Shown here piece after piece: positions 1 to 8,449 of a stretch of 35,169 nucleotides of DNA. The stretch comes from an uncultured Gammaproteobacteria bacterium (GTDB lineage Bacteria; Pseudomonadota; Gammaproteobacteria; Xanthomonadales; Xanthomonadaceae): contig CAJAPA010000007.1 of assembly GCA_903942465.1 (NCBI GenBank), positions 1 to 35,169 of the forward strand, read 5' to 3'. The position numbers were made by a program, and so were the translations under genes. The stretch's first letter is position 1; the number at the start of each line of letters is the position of its first letter. The notes beneath the pieces were generated by a model. It worked only from the letters and a program-made list of their open reading frames with translations, was not told the DNA's origin and did not search any database.

Positions 1-236
<236 letters not shown>

Positions 237-273
237 TCAGCCAGGGGAGAACTGGTCTTGAACGAAAACGGTC

Positions 274-3174
274 ATGATGGCTAAAAGTCATCTTTATCAT
301 GAGCTTAGCAAGGCGGCCGACATCCAGTCGGCGGCTGAAGTGCTGTGCGCCTATCTCCGCGAGCGCGGTATTTCCGAGCAGCCCCGCTGCCTCTGGCATC
401 TGCATTCACCGCATTACCATGTGCTCGGGCACCAATCCCTGCCCGCCATGGGCATGCAGGACATGAAGCGGCTCGAAAACGCAGCCTCCGAGGATTTCAG
501 ACACTGGCCCGAATCGCCGGTGGTCCTGGCGCGGCACCGCCAATCCCATTTCATTCTTGATGTGAATTGCCGCACGGGCAACCCGCAGCCGTTGGACGAG
601 GAGCTGCAGGCCGCCGCCGCGATGCTGCGCTATCTGTTGGCGAGAGATCAGTGCGATCTGCAGCAGCAGCAGCTGATGAAATCCGAAAAGCTGCAGCAGG
701 CCCTGTTCGACATCAGCAATATGGCCTACAACGAGCACGACACTGCCGTGCTGTTCCGCAAGCTGCACGGCATCATCGCCGGACTGGTCTATGCCGAAAA
801 TTTCTTCATCGTGAACTTCAACGAAAGCAAGGGCACGATGCAGTTCCTGTATTACGCCGACAGCGTCGACAAGGAACCGGTGGACCCTGACATTGAGTGG
901 GATAAAAACATGCTGGCCAACAGCGTGACCTTGGCCATGCTCAAATCCAAGCAGTTTGCCTGGGACAGTTCCGAGGCCCTGCTGGACCGCTTCGGTCTGG
1001 CCCGGGACAGCGAGCTCGGCCCGGAAAGCGTGGATTGGATGGGCATCCCGATGCTGGACAAAGGCACGGTGGTCGGCGGCCTGGTCATCCAGAGCTATCT
1101 GTCCGATAAGCGTTATACGCAGGCCGATCTCAATCTGATGTCTTTCGTGGCGGAACATATCCGTCAGTCGCTGACCCGACGCGCCCAGACCGAAGAGCTG
1201 GAGCGCATGGTCGACGAGCGTACCGCCAAGCTCAGCCAGGAAATCCGCGAGCGCGAACGTTCGGAGATGATCAAGTCGGCCCTGTTCAACATCACCCGGC
1301 TGGCCAGCCAGAGTGAAACCCTGGAACAGTTCTATCCGGCCATGCACGACATCGTCGGGCAGCTGCTGGACGCCAAGAACATCTATATCGCTTTCATCGA
1401 CGGCACCAGCGCGACCCTGCACTTCCCCTACTACATCGACGAACGCAGCGACGGCCCGGTGCTGGCACGTCCGGTCTCGAACGGCCTGACCGAATGGGTC
1501 CTGCACAAGCAGGCGCCGGTCCTGCTCAGTGAACGCGACATCCTGCGCCTCAAGCAGGACGGCCTGGCGGTGATCAAGGGTGCGGTACCGCAGTGCTGGC
1601 TGGGTGTACCGCTGCTCAGCCGTGGCCGTGCCATCGGCGTCATCGCCTTGCAGAGCTATGACAGCGCCGATGCCTATTCAAACAAGGAGCAGGAGCTGCT
1701 GATGTTCGTCAGCAGCCACATCGCCCAGGCCCTGGAGAAGATCGAGTCCTCGAACCGGCTGAAACAGGCCAATGCCGAGATGGAATCGAATATCCTGCAC
1801 CGGACCCAGGAGCTGGAACTGAGCAACCAGGCACTGCGCGAACAGATCAGCCGCCGCGAGGAAGCCGAGCAGAAGCTGAAATACGACGCCATGCACGACC
1901 AGCTGACCGGGCTGGCCAACCGCAATCAGCTCTATGAGCGGCTCAAACAGTCGCTCAGCCTCTACCAGAACAATCCGGCACGCATGTTCGCGGTATTCTT
2001 CATCGACCTTGACCGTTTCAAGATCATCAACGATTCCATGGGCCACTGGGTCGGCGACGAACTGCTGAAGACCGTCGCCGAACGCATCCAGCGCTGCGTG
2101 CGCAAGCCGGACCTGGTGGCGCGTCTGGGCGGTGACGAATTCGCGGTGATCCTGAACAGCATCCGCAACGTCAACGAATCGCGTCTGGTGGCCGAGCGCA
2201 TGCTCAACGAATTCGACGAGGCCATTTTCATCCAGGGCAAGGAACTGTTCATCACGCCCAGTATCGGCATCGCCATCTCGCACGAACGCCACCACGACCC
2301 CGACGAAATCCTGCGCGACTCCGACATCGCGCTGTACCGCTCCAAGGAGCTCGGCCGCAACCGCTTCACCTTCTTCGATGACGCCCTGCACCAGTCGGCG
2401 CTGAAAACCCTGATGATCGAGGGCGACTTGCGCCGCGGTCTGGCCCGCAGCGAACTGTTCCCGCATTACCAGCCGATCAGCGACCTGGTGACCGGCAACA
2501 CGCTCGGCTTCGAGGCGCTGATGCGCTGGCGCCATCCGGAACGCGGCATCCTGTTGCCGGCCGACTTCTCCGACATCGCCAAGGAAACCGGCTTGATCGA
2601 ACAGATCGACTGGTGCATCTACGAGCAGGTCTGCCGCGACCTTCCGATTCTGCTCGGGGCTGCGGCCTATGTCAGCATCAATGTGTCGCCGCGCCACCTG
2701 GGCCATGAAAACTTCGCCAACCGGCTGCTGGCGCTGCTGGCGGAATACGGTGTGTCACCGCACAATCTGACCATCGAGGTCACCGAGGACGCGCTGATCG
2801 AGCATCCCGAACTCGGCTTGAAACTGTTGACCCAGCTCAAGCATGCCGGATTCAGAATCAACCTCGATGATTTCGGCACCGGCTACTCGTCATTTTCCTA
2901 TCTGCACAAATACCCGCTGGACTGCCTGAAAATCGACCGCAGCTTCATTGCCACGCTGACCGACAATCCCAACAACAAAACCTACCATCTGATCCACGCC
3001 ATCCACGCCCTCGCGCTGTCATTGGGGCTGAACGTGATCGCCGAGGGCGTCGAAACCGAAGCACAGCGCGAATGCCTGATGGCGATCGGAGTCAAGACCG
3101 GGCAAGGCCATCTGTTCACACCCTCGTATGCCATCGAGGACATCGGTTCGGCGCTGAAAATCGCTACCCCGTGA
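274..3174 (+). CDS. GAF-GAF-GGDEF-EAL cyclic-di-GMP turnover protein
   Basis: A 966-residue cytoplasmic signalling protein with no membrane segment. Two GAF-like sensor domains (about 135-300 and 330-490) are each followed by a charged, probably coiled-coil linker (305-335 and 490-540). A GGDEF domain follows (about 540-705), with GGDEF intact at 619-623 and an RKPD inhibitory-site motif at 610-613, exactly five residues upstream. The EAL domain (about 720-960) has EAL at 747-749, NVSPRHL, EVTED, DDFGTG, KIDRSF and EGVET (924-928), so the catalytic set for c-di-GMP hydrolysis looks complete. Either or both activities may operate, gated by the GAF domains; their ligands cannot be read from sequence. 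No convincing Shine-Dalgarno precedes the ATG; a second ATG follows directly. Its 3' end overlaps the convergent epimerase gene by 11 bases, and no terminator is visible. Confidence 0.93.
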   Translation: MMAKSHLYHELSKAADIQSAAEVLCAYLRERGISEQPRCLWHLHSPHYHVLGHQSLPAMGMQDMKRLENAASEDFRHWPESPVVLARHRQSHFILDVNCRTGNPQPLDEELQAAAAMLRYLLARDQCDLQQQQLMKSEKLQQALFDISNMAYNEHDTAVLFRKLHGIIAGLVYAENFFIVNFNESKGTMQFLYYADSVDKEPVDPDIEWDKNMLANSVTLAMLKSKQFAWDSSEALLDRFGLARDSELGPESVDWMGIPMLDKGTVVGGLVIQSYLSDKRYTQADLNLMSFVAEHIRQSLTRRAQTEELERMVDERTAKLSQEIRERERSEMIKSALFNITRLASQSETLEQFYPAMHDIVGQLLDAKNIYIAFIDGTSATLHFPYYIDERSDGPVLARPVSNGLTEWVLHKQAPVLLSERDILRLKQDGLAVIKGAVPQCWLGVPLLSRGRAIGVIALQSYDSADAYSNKEQELLMFVSSHIAQALEKIESSNRLKQANAEMESNILHRTQELELSNQALREQISRREEAEQKLKYDAMHDQLTGLANRNQLYERLKQSLSLYQNNPARMFAVFFIDLDRFKIINDSMGHWVGDELLKTVAERIQRCVRKPDLVARLGGDEFAVILNSIRNVNESRLVAERMLNEFDEAIFIQGKELFITPSIGIAISHERHHDPDEILRDSDIALYRSKELGRNRFTFFDDALHQSALKTLMIEGDLRRGLARSELFPHYQPISDLVTGNTLGFEALMRWRHPERGILLPADFSDIAKETGLIEQIDWCIYEQVCRDLPILLGAAAYVSINVSPRHLGHENFANRLLALLAEYGVSPHNLTIEVTEDALIEHPELGLKLLTQLKHAGFRINLDDFGTGYSSFSYLHKYPLDCLKIDRSFIATLTDNPNNKTYHLIHAIHALALSLGLNVIAEGVETEAQRECLMAIGVKTGQGHLFTPSYAIEDIGSALKIATP

Positions 3175-4138
3175 CCATGCCTTCGCTGCGCATCCACGCC
3201 AGCGTATCTGCCATCAACTGCGGCAACGGGGTTTCCCGGTAACCGAGCTGGGCGATCGCCTTTCCGGAATCGACTTTCAGGTGATGGCAGGTCATGGCCA
3301 CGGCCGCCGGGGTGATCTGCGGCGTTTTTCCGGTGACCGCCGCGGTCATTTCACTCAATTGCCCGACGATGCGCAGCAGCGCCTGAGGCATCGCCCGCCG
3401 GGCCGGCGGACGTCCGGACAACTGCGCAGCCAGTTGCACGAACTCCAGGAAACTGGCGTGACTGCCGCCGAGCAGAAAGGATTCATTGCGCAGCCCGGCT
3501 TGCCAGGCACGCACCTGGGCTTTGGCGATTTCGCGGACATCGGCGAAGGCACCGGACCCGGGTGGGACACCGGGCAGGGTGCCGTCGTGCACCATCTTGA
3601 CCAGCCGCGCCCAGTTGTTGCGGTCGCCGGGGCCGAGCACATGCGAGGGATTGAACACCAGATACGGCAATGCCGATTGCCGTACCGCCTGCTCACCGAG
3701 AAACTTGCTGCGCTCGTAGTTGATCCAGCTTTCGCCGCCGCGCTGCGGCAGGGTTTCGGTCAGGGTCTCTTCGACCAGGTGCGAATAGGCCGAAACGCTG
3801 GAGGTGTGCACGAAACAGCCGACGCCGTTGGCTTCGGCGGCCGCCAACAGGCGTTCGGTGCCGGCGATATTGGTTTCATCCTGGACTTCGCGATCCCGTG
3901 ACCAGGGGCTGGTATTGGCGGCGCAGTGGAATACCGCCTCGACGTTCTGGCATGCCGCGTTCAGTGCGCATTGGTCCTGCAGACTGCCGCGCACCGGCTC
4001 GGCGCCGGCATCCGCCAGCAACGCATCGGAAGACGGGCTGCGCGACAGCGCCCGCACACGGTGCCCGTTGGCCAGCAGTTCGCGCAGCAGGTGACCGCCG
4101 ACGAAGCCGCTGGCACCGGTTAACAGTACATTGGCCAT
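3164..4138 (-). CDS. NAD-dependent epimerase/dehydratase (extended SDR, dihydroflavonol-reductase-like)
   Basis: The 324-residue protein starts MANVLLTGASGFVG, with the GxxGxxG Rossmann motif at residues 8-14, and has NYERSK as the YxxxK catalytic motif preceded by a serine-rich HTSSVSAY segment. This is the extended SDR fold of DFR/3-beta-HSD-like enzymes acting on sugar-nucleotide, steroid or related carbonyl/hydroxyl substrates; the substrate cannot be assigned. An upstream in-frame ATG exists, but the chosen start at 4138 has GGGAGGG about seven bases before it, while the longer form would run into rsmG. The gene is divergent from rsmG (65 bases between starts) and tail-to-tail with the GGDEF-EAL gene. 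No signal peptide. Confidence 0.87.
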   Translation of the reverse strand: MANVLLTGASGFVGGHLLRELLANGHRVRALSRSPSSDALLADAGAEPVRGSLQDQCALNAACQNVEAVFHCAANTSPWSRDREVQDETNIAGTERLLAAAEANGVGCFVHTSSVSAYSHLVEETLTETLPQRGGESWINYERSKFLGEQAVRQSALPYLVFNPSHVLGPGDRNNWARLVKMVHDGTLPGVPPGSGAFADVREIAKAQVRAWQAGLRNESFLLGGSHASFLEFVQLAAQLSGRPPARRAMPQALLRIVGQLSEMTAAVTGKTPQITPAAVAMTCHHLKVDSGKAIAQLGYRETPLPQLMADTLAWMRSEGMVTG

Positions 4139-4203
4139 CTGCCGCCCTCCCGAGGTTTTCATTAGTGTATGCGCAGTGACGGCGTATTTGCGACAATGGA
4201 CGC

Positions 4204-4845
4204 ATGAATCCCGAAAACCATCCACACTATGCCGACCTCTGCCGGGGACTGGATGCACTTGCGCTCGACCGGCAACACGCCGGAAAACTGCTGGACTATC
4301 TGGACCTGCTGGTGCGATGGAACGGGACCTACAACCTGACCGCCATCCGCGACCCGAAAGACATGCTCAGCAAGCATCTGCTGGACTCACTGGCCATGCA
4401 TCCGTATTTCACCCAGGCATCGCTGGCCGATCTGGGCACCGGGCCGGGCCTGCCTGGCATTCCGCTGGCCATCATCCGGCCGGAAGCATCGGTCAGCCTG
4501 GTGGAAAGCAACGGCAAGAAAGCCCGCTTTCTGCGCGAAGCCGTGCGCCAGCTCGGGCTGGACAATGCCCGGGTCATCGAGTCGCGGGCCGAGGCCGTGG
4601 CCGAGCATGGCCGCTATGCCGCCATCACCGCGCGCGCAATGGACCGCCTGGCCGGTATTCTGGCGGTCGGTGGCCATCTGTTGGCACCGGACGGCGTGCT
4701 GCTGGCGATGAAAGGCCCCCGCATCGCCGATGAAATCGCGGAGCTGGATCGTCGTTGGCGGGTCGTGGCCATCCACCCGCTGGATGTACCGGGCTTGGAT
4801 GCCGAACGCCAGCTGGTGGTGGTCGGCCACGCCGCATCCCCATAA
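4204..4845 (+). CDS. rsmG: 16S rRNA (guanine527-N7)-methyltransferase
   Basis: The 213-residue protein has the RsmG/GidB hallmarks: [10 protein letters not shown], then KHLLDSL, then the SAM-binding loop [16 protein letters not shown] at about 75-90 and the acidic [12 protein letters not shown] strand. RsmG methylates N7 of G527 in 16S rRNA; its loss is a known route to low-level streptomycin resistance. It stands directly upstream of parA-parB, a common bacterial arrangement. A GACAAT box at 4192-4197 ends seven bases before the ATG and there is no clear Shine-Dalgarno, so the message could be leaderless. No terminator is visible in the 78 bases before parA. Confidence 0.96.
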   Translation: MNPENHPHYADLCRGLDALALDRQHAGKLLDYLDLLVRWNGTYNLTAIRDPKDMLSKHLLDSLAMHPYFTQASLADLGTGPGLPGIPLAIIRPEASVSLVESNGKKARFLREAVRQLGLDNARVIESRAEAVAEHGRYAAITARAMDRLAGILAVGGHLLAPDGVLLAMKGPRIADEIAELDRRWRVVAIHPLDVPGLDAERQLVVVGHAASP

Positions 4846-4923
4846 AAATTTACAGTTGCCGCGCCAAACACTGCCGGCATTGGGCATAATGGAGGGCTGG
4901 AAGTCGCCCGTACTGGAAGCTGA

Positions 4924-5709
4924 ATGAGCCGCATCATCGCTATCGCCAATCAGAAAGGCGGGGTTGGCAAGACCACCTCCGCCGTGAATCTGGCGGCCGC
5001 ATTGGCCGCCGCGCCGAAAAAAGTGCTGCTGGTCGATCTCGACCCCCAGGGCAACGCGACCATGGCCGCAGGCTTCGACAAACGCGAACTGGAACATGCC
5101 ATCACCGAACTGCTGTTGGGCGAATCCGGAATCGAACAGGTGCTGCGCCGCAGCGAAGAAGGCTTCGATCTGATTCCCGGCAACATCGACCTGACCGCCG
5201 CCGAAATCCAGCTGATGGACATGCCGGCGCGCGAAAGCCGGCTGAAACAGGTGCTGGATCCGATCCGGAACAACTACGACTTCATCATCATCGACTGTCC
5301 GCCGTCCCTGTCGCTGCTGACCCTGAACGCGCTGGCCGCCGCCGACGGCATCATCGTGCCGATGCAGTGCGAATATTTCGCGCTGGAGGGCCTGAGCTCG
5401 CTGATCAACACCATCAACGCCCTGAAACAGAAGCTCAATCCGTCGCTGGAAATCGACGGCATCATCCGCACCATGTACGACGTCCGCAACAATCTGGCCA
5501 ATGCGGTCAGCAACGAGCTGACCCAGCATTTCGGCGATACCGTGTTCCGCACCCTGGTGCCGCGCAATGTGCGTCTGGCCGAAGCGCCCAGCCACGGCAT
5601 GAGCATCCTGCGTTATGACCGCAGCTCGCGCGGCGCCATGGCCTACATGGGTCTGGCCGGCGAGGTGATCCGACGCAACAACAAAACCAAGAACAAGGAG
5701 AGCGTCTAA
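4924..5709 (+). CDS. parA: Chromosome partitioning ATPase ParA (Soj)
   Basis: The 261-residue protein opens with the deviant Walker A motif KGGVGKTT at residues 11-18, then LLVDLDPQGNAT and IIIDCPPSL, and includes the PMQCEYFALEGLSSL segment typical of chromosomal Soj/ParA. ParA is a nucleoid-bound ATPase that moves ParB-parS complexes during chromosome segregation. GGAAGCTGA upstream can serve as ribosome binding site, and a CATAAT -10-like box lies at 4885-4890, though no good -35 is spaced correctly. The stop codon shares one base with the parB start (TAATG), implying translational coupling. Confidence 0.97.
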   Translation: MSRIIAIANQKGGVGKTTSAVNLAAALAAAPKKVLLVDLDPQGNATMAAGFDKRELEHAITELLLGESGIEQVLRRSEEGFDLIPGNIDLTAAEIQLMDMPARESRLKQVLDPIRNNYDFIIIDCPPSLSLLTLNALAAADGIIVPMQCEYFALEGLSSLINTINALKQKLNPSLEIDGIIRTMYDVRNNLANAVSNELTQHFGDTVFRTLVPRNVRLAEAPSHGMSILRYDRSSRGAMAYMGLAGEVIRRNNKTKNKESV

Positions 5710-6587
5710 TGGCCGCCAAGAAAACCGGACTCGGACGCGGACTCGACGCGCTGCTCGGCGGCAATCTGAAAGCCGCGGCGGCACCCGCCGACCTGAGCAA
5801 GGAAGGCCTGACCCGCTTGCCGATCACCAAATTGCAGCCCGGCAAATACCAGCCGCGCCGCGACATGAAAACCGAGAAGTTGGCCGAGCTGGCCGATTCC
5901 ATCCGCGCGCAGGGCGTGATCCAGCCGATCGTGGTCCGCGACATCGGCGGCGGCAAATTCGAAATCATCGCCGGCGAACGCCGTTGGCGCGCGGCACAGC
6001 TGGCCGAACTGCGCGATGTTCCGGTGGTGGTGCGCGAAGTCGATGACCGCGCGGTCATCGCCATGGCACTGATTGAAAACATCCAGCGTGAAGACCTCAA
6101 CCCGCTGGAGGAGGCGACCTCGCTGCACCGGCTGATCGACGAATTCGACCTTACCCACCAGCAGGCCGCGGAAGCGGTCGGCCGCTCGCGCGCGGCGGTA
6201 TCCAATCTTCTGCGTCTGCTGGAACTGCCGGAAGCCATCCGCAAACTGGTGGAGGCCGGCCAACTGGAAATGGGCCATGCCCGTGCCCTGCTGACGCTGC
6301 CGGCCGATCTGGCCATTGCGCTGGCACAGACCGCCGCTGCCGAACAATTATCGGTACGCGAAGTGGAGCGGCGCGCGCAACAGGCCGGGAAAACCAAGCC
6401 GCCGGCGAAATCCGGTTCGGCTCCGGCGCGCAGCAATGCCGACATCGAGACCCTTGAACGTGAAATCGCCGACCTGCTGGGGGCGAAGGTGCAGCTCAAT
6501 CACGGCCGCAAAGGCAGCGGCAAACTGGTCATCCACTACCACGGCCTCGATACGCTCGACGGCATTCTGGAAAAACTGCGGCGCTGA
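5709..6587 (+). CDS. parB: Chromosome partitioning protein ParB (Spo0J), CTPase/DNA-binding
   Basis: The 292-residue protein begins MAAKKTGLGRGLDALLG, the usual ParB N-terminus that contacts ParA, followed by LQPGKYQPRR, the GERRWRA CTP-binding box at about residues 92-98 and ENIQREDLNPLEEA. A helix-turn-helix with SRAAVSNLLRLLELP (about 160-175) reads parS DNA, and a C-terminal dimerisation segment ends the protein. ParB loads at parS and spreads as a CTP-dependent clamp. It is the second gene of the parAB operon with a one-base overlap. I did not find a full parS palindrome in the window. Confidence 0.97.
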   Translation: MAAKKTGLGRGLDALLGGNLKAAAAPADLSKEGLTRLPITKLQPGKYQPRRDMKTEKLAELADSIRAQGVIQPIVVRDIGGGKFEIIAGERRWRAAQLAELRDVPVVVREVDDRAVIAMALIENIQREDLNPLEEATSLHRLIDEFDLTHQQAAEAVGRSRAAVSNLLRLLELPEAIRKLVEAGQLEMGHARALLTLPADLAIALAQTAAAEQLSVREVERRAQQAGKTKPPAKSGSAPARSNADIETLEREIADLLGAKVQLNHGRKGSGKLVIHYHGLDTLDGILEKLRR

Positions 6588-6629
6588 CGCGCTACAATAG
6601 CGGCAGTTCCCAAGCCGACGAGGCCACCC

Positions 6630-7367
6630 ATGACGCTGGACAACGCCGCCCTGCCGCAGGTTTCCGTGGTCGTTCCGGTATTCAACGAGCAGGACAACAT
6701 CGCGCCACTGGTGCATGAAATCACCGCTGCCCTGCGCGGCCTGCTGCCGTTCGAAATCATCTACGTCGACGACTGTTCCAAGGATGATTCGCGCGAGATC
6801 CTGAAACAGCTGCGGATGACCGTGCCCGAACTGCGCGTATTCGGCCATACCCGACAGAGCGGCCAGAGTACCGCCATCCGCAACGGCGTCAAACAGGCCC
6901 GCGGCGAATGGATCGCGACACTGGACGGCGATGGCCAGAACGACCCGGCCGATATTCCGAAGCTGCTGTCGGCCCGCGATGCCGCCGATCCGGCGGTGAA
7001 GCTGTTCGCCGGCTGGCGCGTCGAGCGCAAGGACACCGGCTCGAAGCGCTGGGCCTCGAAAGCGGCCAACGCCATCCGTTCCCGTCTGCTGCGCGATGAA
7101 ACCCCGGACACCGGCTGCGGCATCAAGCTGTTCGAGCGCGCGCTGTTCCTCGACCTGCCTTATTTCGACCACATGCACCGTTACCTGCCGGCCCTGGTCA
7201 AACGTGCCGGCTGGCAGTCGGTCAGCGTGCCGGTCAATCACCGCGAACGCAGCACCGGCGTGTCCAAATACAACAATCTGGGCCGCGCCTGGGTCGGCAT
7301 CGCCGATCTGCGTGGCGTAGGCTGGCTGATCAAACGCAGCAAGATCACCGGAACCGCCGAACTATGA
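6630..7367 (+). CDS. Family 2 glycosyltransferase, dolichol-phosphate-mannose synthase type
   Basis: This 245-residue GT-A enzyme starts with VSVVVPVFNEQDNI, has the nucleotide-binding IIYVDDCSKDDS and the metal-binding DGDGQNDP box. Enzymes of this family transfer a sugar from a nucleotide donor to a polyprenyl phosphate carrier at the inner face of the membrane. Unlike many bacterial relatives it has no C-terminal transmembrane helices. The next gene, a small LAB_N membrane protein, overlaps it by four bases (ATGA), so the pair may make up a membrane-associated unit. A TACAAT box at 6593-6598 and GAGG before the ATG suggest its own promoter just after parB. Donor and acceptor are not identifiable. 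Confidence 0.9.
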   Translation: MTLDNAALPQVSVVVPVFNEQDNIAPLVHEITAALRGLLPFEIIYVDDCSKDDSREILKQLRMTVPELRVFGHTRQSGQSTAIRNGVKQARGEWIATLDGDGQNDPADIPKLLSARDAADPAVKLFAGWRVERKDTGSKRWASKAANAIRSRLLRDETPDTGCGIKLFERALFLDLPYFDHMHRYLPALVKRAGWQSVSVPVNHRERSTGVSKYNNLGRAWVGIADLRGVGWLIKRSKITGTAEL

Positions 7368-7693
7368 TGAATCTGCCGATCGAGTGGCTGGCCTGGACCG
7401 GACTGGTCATCACGCCCTGGAAACTGATCGGCTACACCGGTGCGCTGATGTTCGGCGGCCGCTGGCTGGTGCAGTTCATCGCCTCCAAACGGGCCGGCAA
7501 ACCGGTCATCCCCCGCGTGTTCTGGTACATGAGCGTGGTCGGCAGCCTGATGACCCTGAGCTACTTCCTGTTCTCCTCCAAGCAGGACTCGGTGGGTGTG
7601 CTGCAGAACCTGTTCCCCGCCTTCACCGCCCTGTACAGCCTGTATCTGGACATCAAGCACCGCGGTTGGCACCGCGACAAGGCCGCGCACTAG
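7364..7693 (+). CDS. Lipid A biosynthesis N-terminal (LAB_N) domain membrane protein
   Basis: The 109-residue protein contains about three hydrophobic helices with GRWLVQFIASKRAGK and IPRVFWYMSVVGS, the conserved core of the LAB_N domain. This domain occurs fused to the N-terminus of some lipid-A-disaccharide synthases, or free-standing beside DPM-type glycosyltransferases as here. Its molecular role is not established; by context it may present a lipid carrier or anchor the upstream glycosyltransferase. The start is either the ATG at 7364, overlapping the preceding stop as ATGA, or the adjacent ATG at 7367. Confidence 0.85.
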   Translation: MMNLPIEWLAWTGLVITPWKLIGYTGALMFGGRWLVQFIASKRAGKPVIPRVFWYMSVVGSLMTLSYFLFSSKQDSVGVLQNLFPAFTALYSLYLDIKHRGWHRDKAAH

Positions 7694-7746
7694 GCCTTGG
7701 GCATCAAGGGCTTAGCCCGGTATTCCTTGTAGATTCAGCTAAGTAT

Positions 7747-7775
7747 TTGCGCCATAAGGAAATCTTTGGCATAAT
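7747..7775 (+). promoter_or_regulatory. Candidate sigma-70 promoter for rpmB-rpmG
   Basis: TTGCGC (7747-7752) and CATAAT (7770-7775) are separated by 17 bases. Transcription would begin near 7782, leaving about 137 bases of leader before rpmB. This is read from sequence only. Confidence 0.5.
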
Positions 7776-7851
7776 AGCGGGCTCGCCTGAAGCATTGCTG
7801 GCCGTGCGGCTCACAATACGCACGCCGTCATCGGGCACCACCCCATTGTGT

Positions 7852-7893
7852 GCGGAATTTCCGCGGGGCCGAATTCACCCGGGCTACGGGTGA
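7852..7893 (+). promoter_or_regulatory. Two hairpins in the rpmB leader
   Basis: GCGGAA/TTCCGC (7852-7864) and TCACCCG-GGCTA-CGGGTGA (7875-7893) are perfect inverted repeats within the untranslated leader, ending 25 bases before the rpmB start. Neither is followed by a T-run, so they are not intrinsic terminators. Control of ribosomal protein synthesis by such a leader is possible but unproven. Confidence 0.4.
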
Positions 7894-7918
7894 TCCTTAA
7901 AACTCCACGAGGTACGCC

Positions 7919-8155
7919 ATGAGTCGTATTTGCCAAGTAACCGGCAAGGCCATGCAAAGCGGTAACAACGTTTCGCATGCCAACAACAAAACCCGCCGGC
8001 ATTTCCATGCCAACATCCACGAGCGCCGTTTCTGGGTCGCCAGCGAAGACCGCTGGATCAAGCTCAAGGTCTCGGCCCATGGCCTGCGTACCATCGACAA
8101 GCGCGGCATCGATTCCGTGCTGGCCGAACTGCGCGCCCGTGGCGAAAAAATTTAA
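7919..8155 (+). CDS. rpmB: 50S ribosomal protein L28
   Basis: The 78-residue basic protein begins [10 protein letters not shown], followed by [12 protein letters not shown] and [11 protein letters not shown], matching L28 at its normal length. It is a structural protein of the large ribosomal subunit. A GAGG sequence about seven bases before the ATG serves as ribosome binding site. rpmG follows after 12 bases, forming the standard L28-L33 operon. Confidence 0.98.
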   Translation: MSRICQVTGKAMQSGNNVSHANNKTRRHFHANIHERRFWVASEDRWIKLKVSAHGLRTIDKRGIDSVLAELRARGEKI

Positions 8156-8167
8156 GGAGCACTATCC

Positions 8168-8332
8168 ATGTCATCGAAACGCGATAAAATCCGCCTGATC
8201 TCCACAGCCGGCACCGGTCACTTCTACACCACCGACAAGAACAAGAAGACCACGCCGAACAAGATGGAAATGTCCAAATACGATCCGGTCGTGCGCAAGC
8301 ATGTCCCGTACAAGGAAGGCAAGATCAAGTAA
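8168..8332 (+). CDS. rpmG: 50S ribosomal protein L33
   Basis: This 54-residue protein begins [20 protein letters not shown] and ends VPYKEGKIK, an unmistakable L33. It lacks the two CxxC pairs of zinc-binding L33, so it is the cysteine-free form and does not take part in zinc-dependent paralogue exchange. AAGGAG about nine bases upstream is a strong ribosome binding site, and a terminator follows 20 bases after the stop. Confidence 0.98.
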   Translation: MSSKRDKIRLISTAGTGHFYTTDKNKKTTPNKMEMSKYDPVVRKHVPYKEGKIK

Positions 8333-8352
8333 GCCCCGGCTTGCTGATACAG

Positions 8353-8379
8353 AAAAACCCGCCCTCCGGCGGGTTTTTT
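8353..8379 (+). terminator. Rho-independent terminator of rpmB-rpmG
   Basis: AACCCGCC and GGCGGGTT form a GC-rich stem around a short CTCC-type loop, followed directly by six T residues. Confidence 0.9.
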
Positions 8380-8449
8380 CATGGCCAAGACCACCACATT
8401 TCCATCACGGCTGCGGCCGGACAATGGTTTTTTTGAACGGGAGCCGCTC

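Noticed and set aside
4387-5784. About 465 open codons on the minus strand across rsmG and parA
   Set aside because: Spans two well-identified genes in antisense and has no family resemblance.
7711-7721. Small GGGC-TTA-GCCC hairpin after the LAB_N gene, considered as a terminator
   Set aside because: Only four base pairs and no T-run follow.
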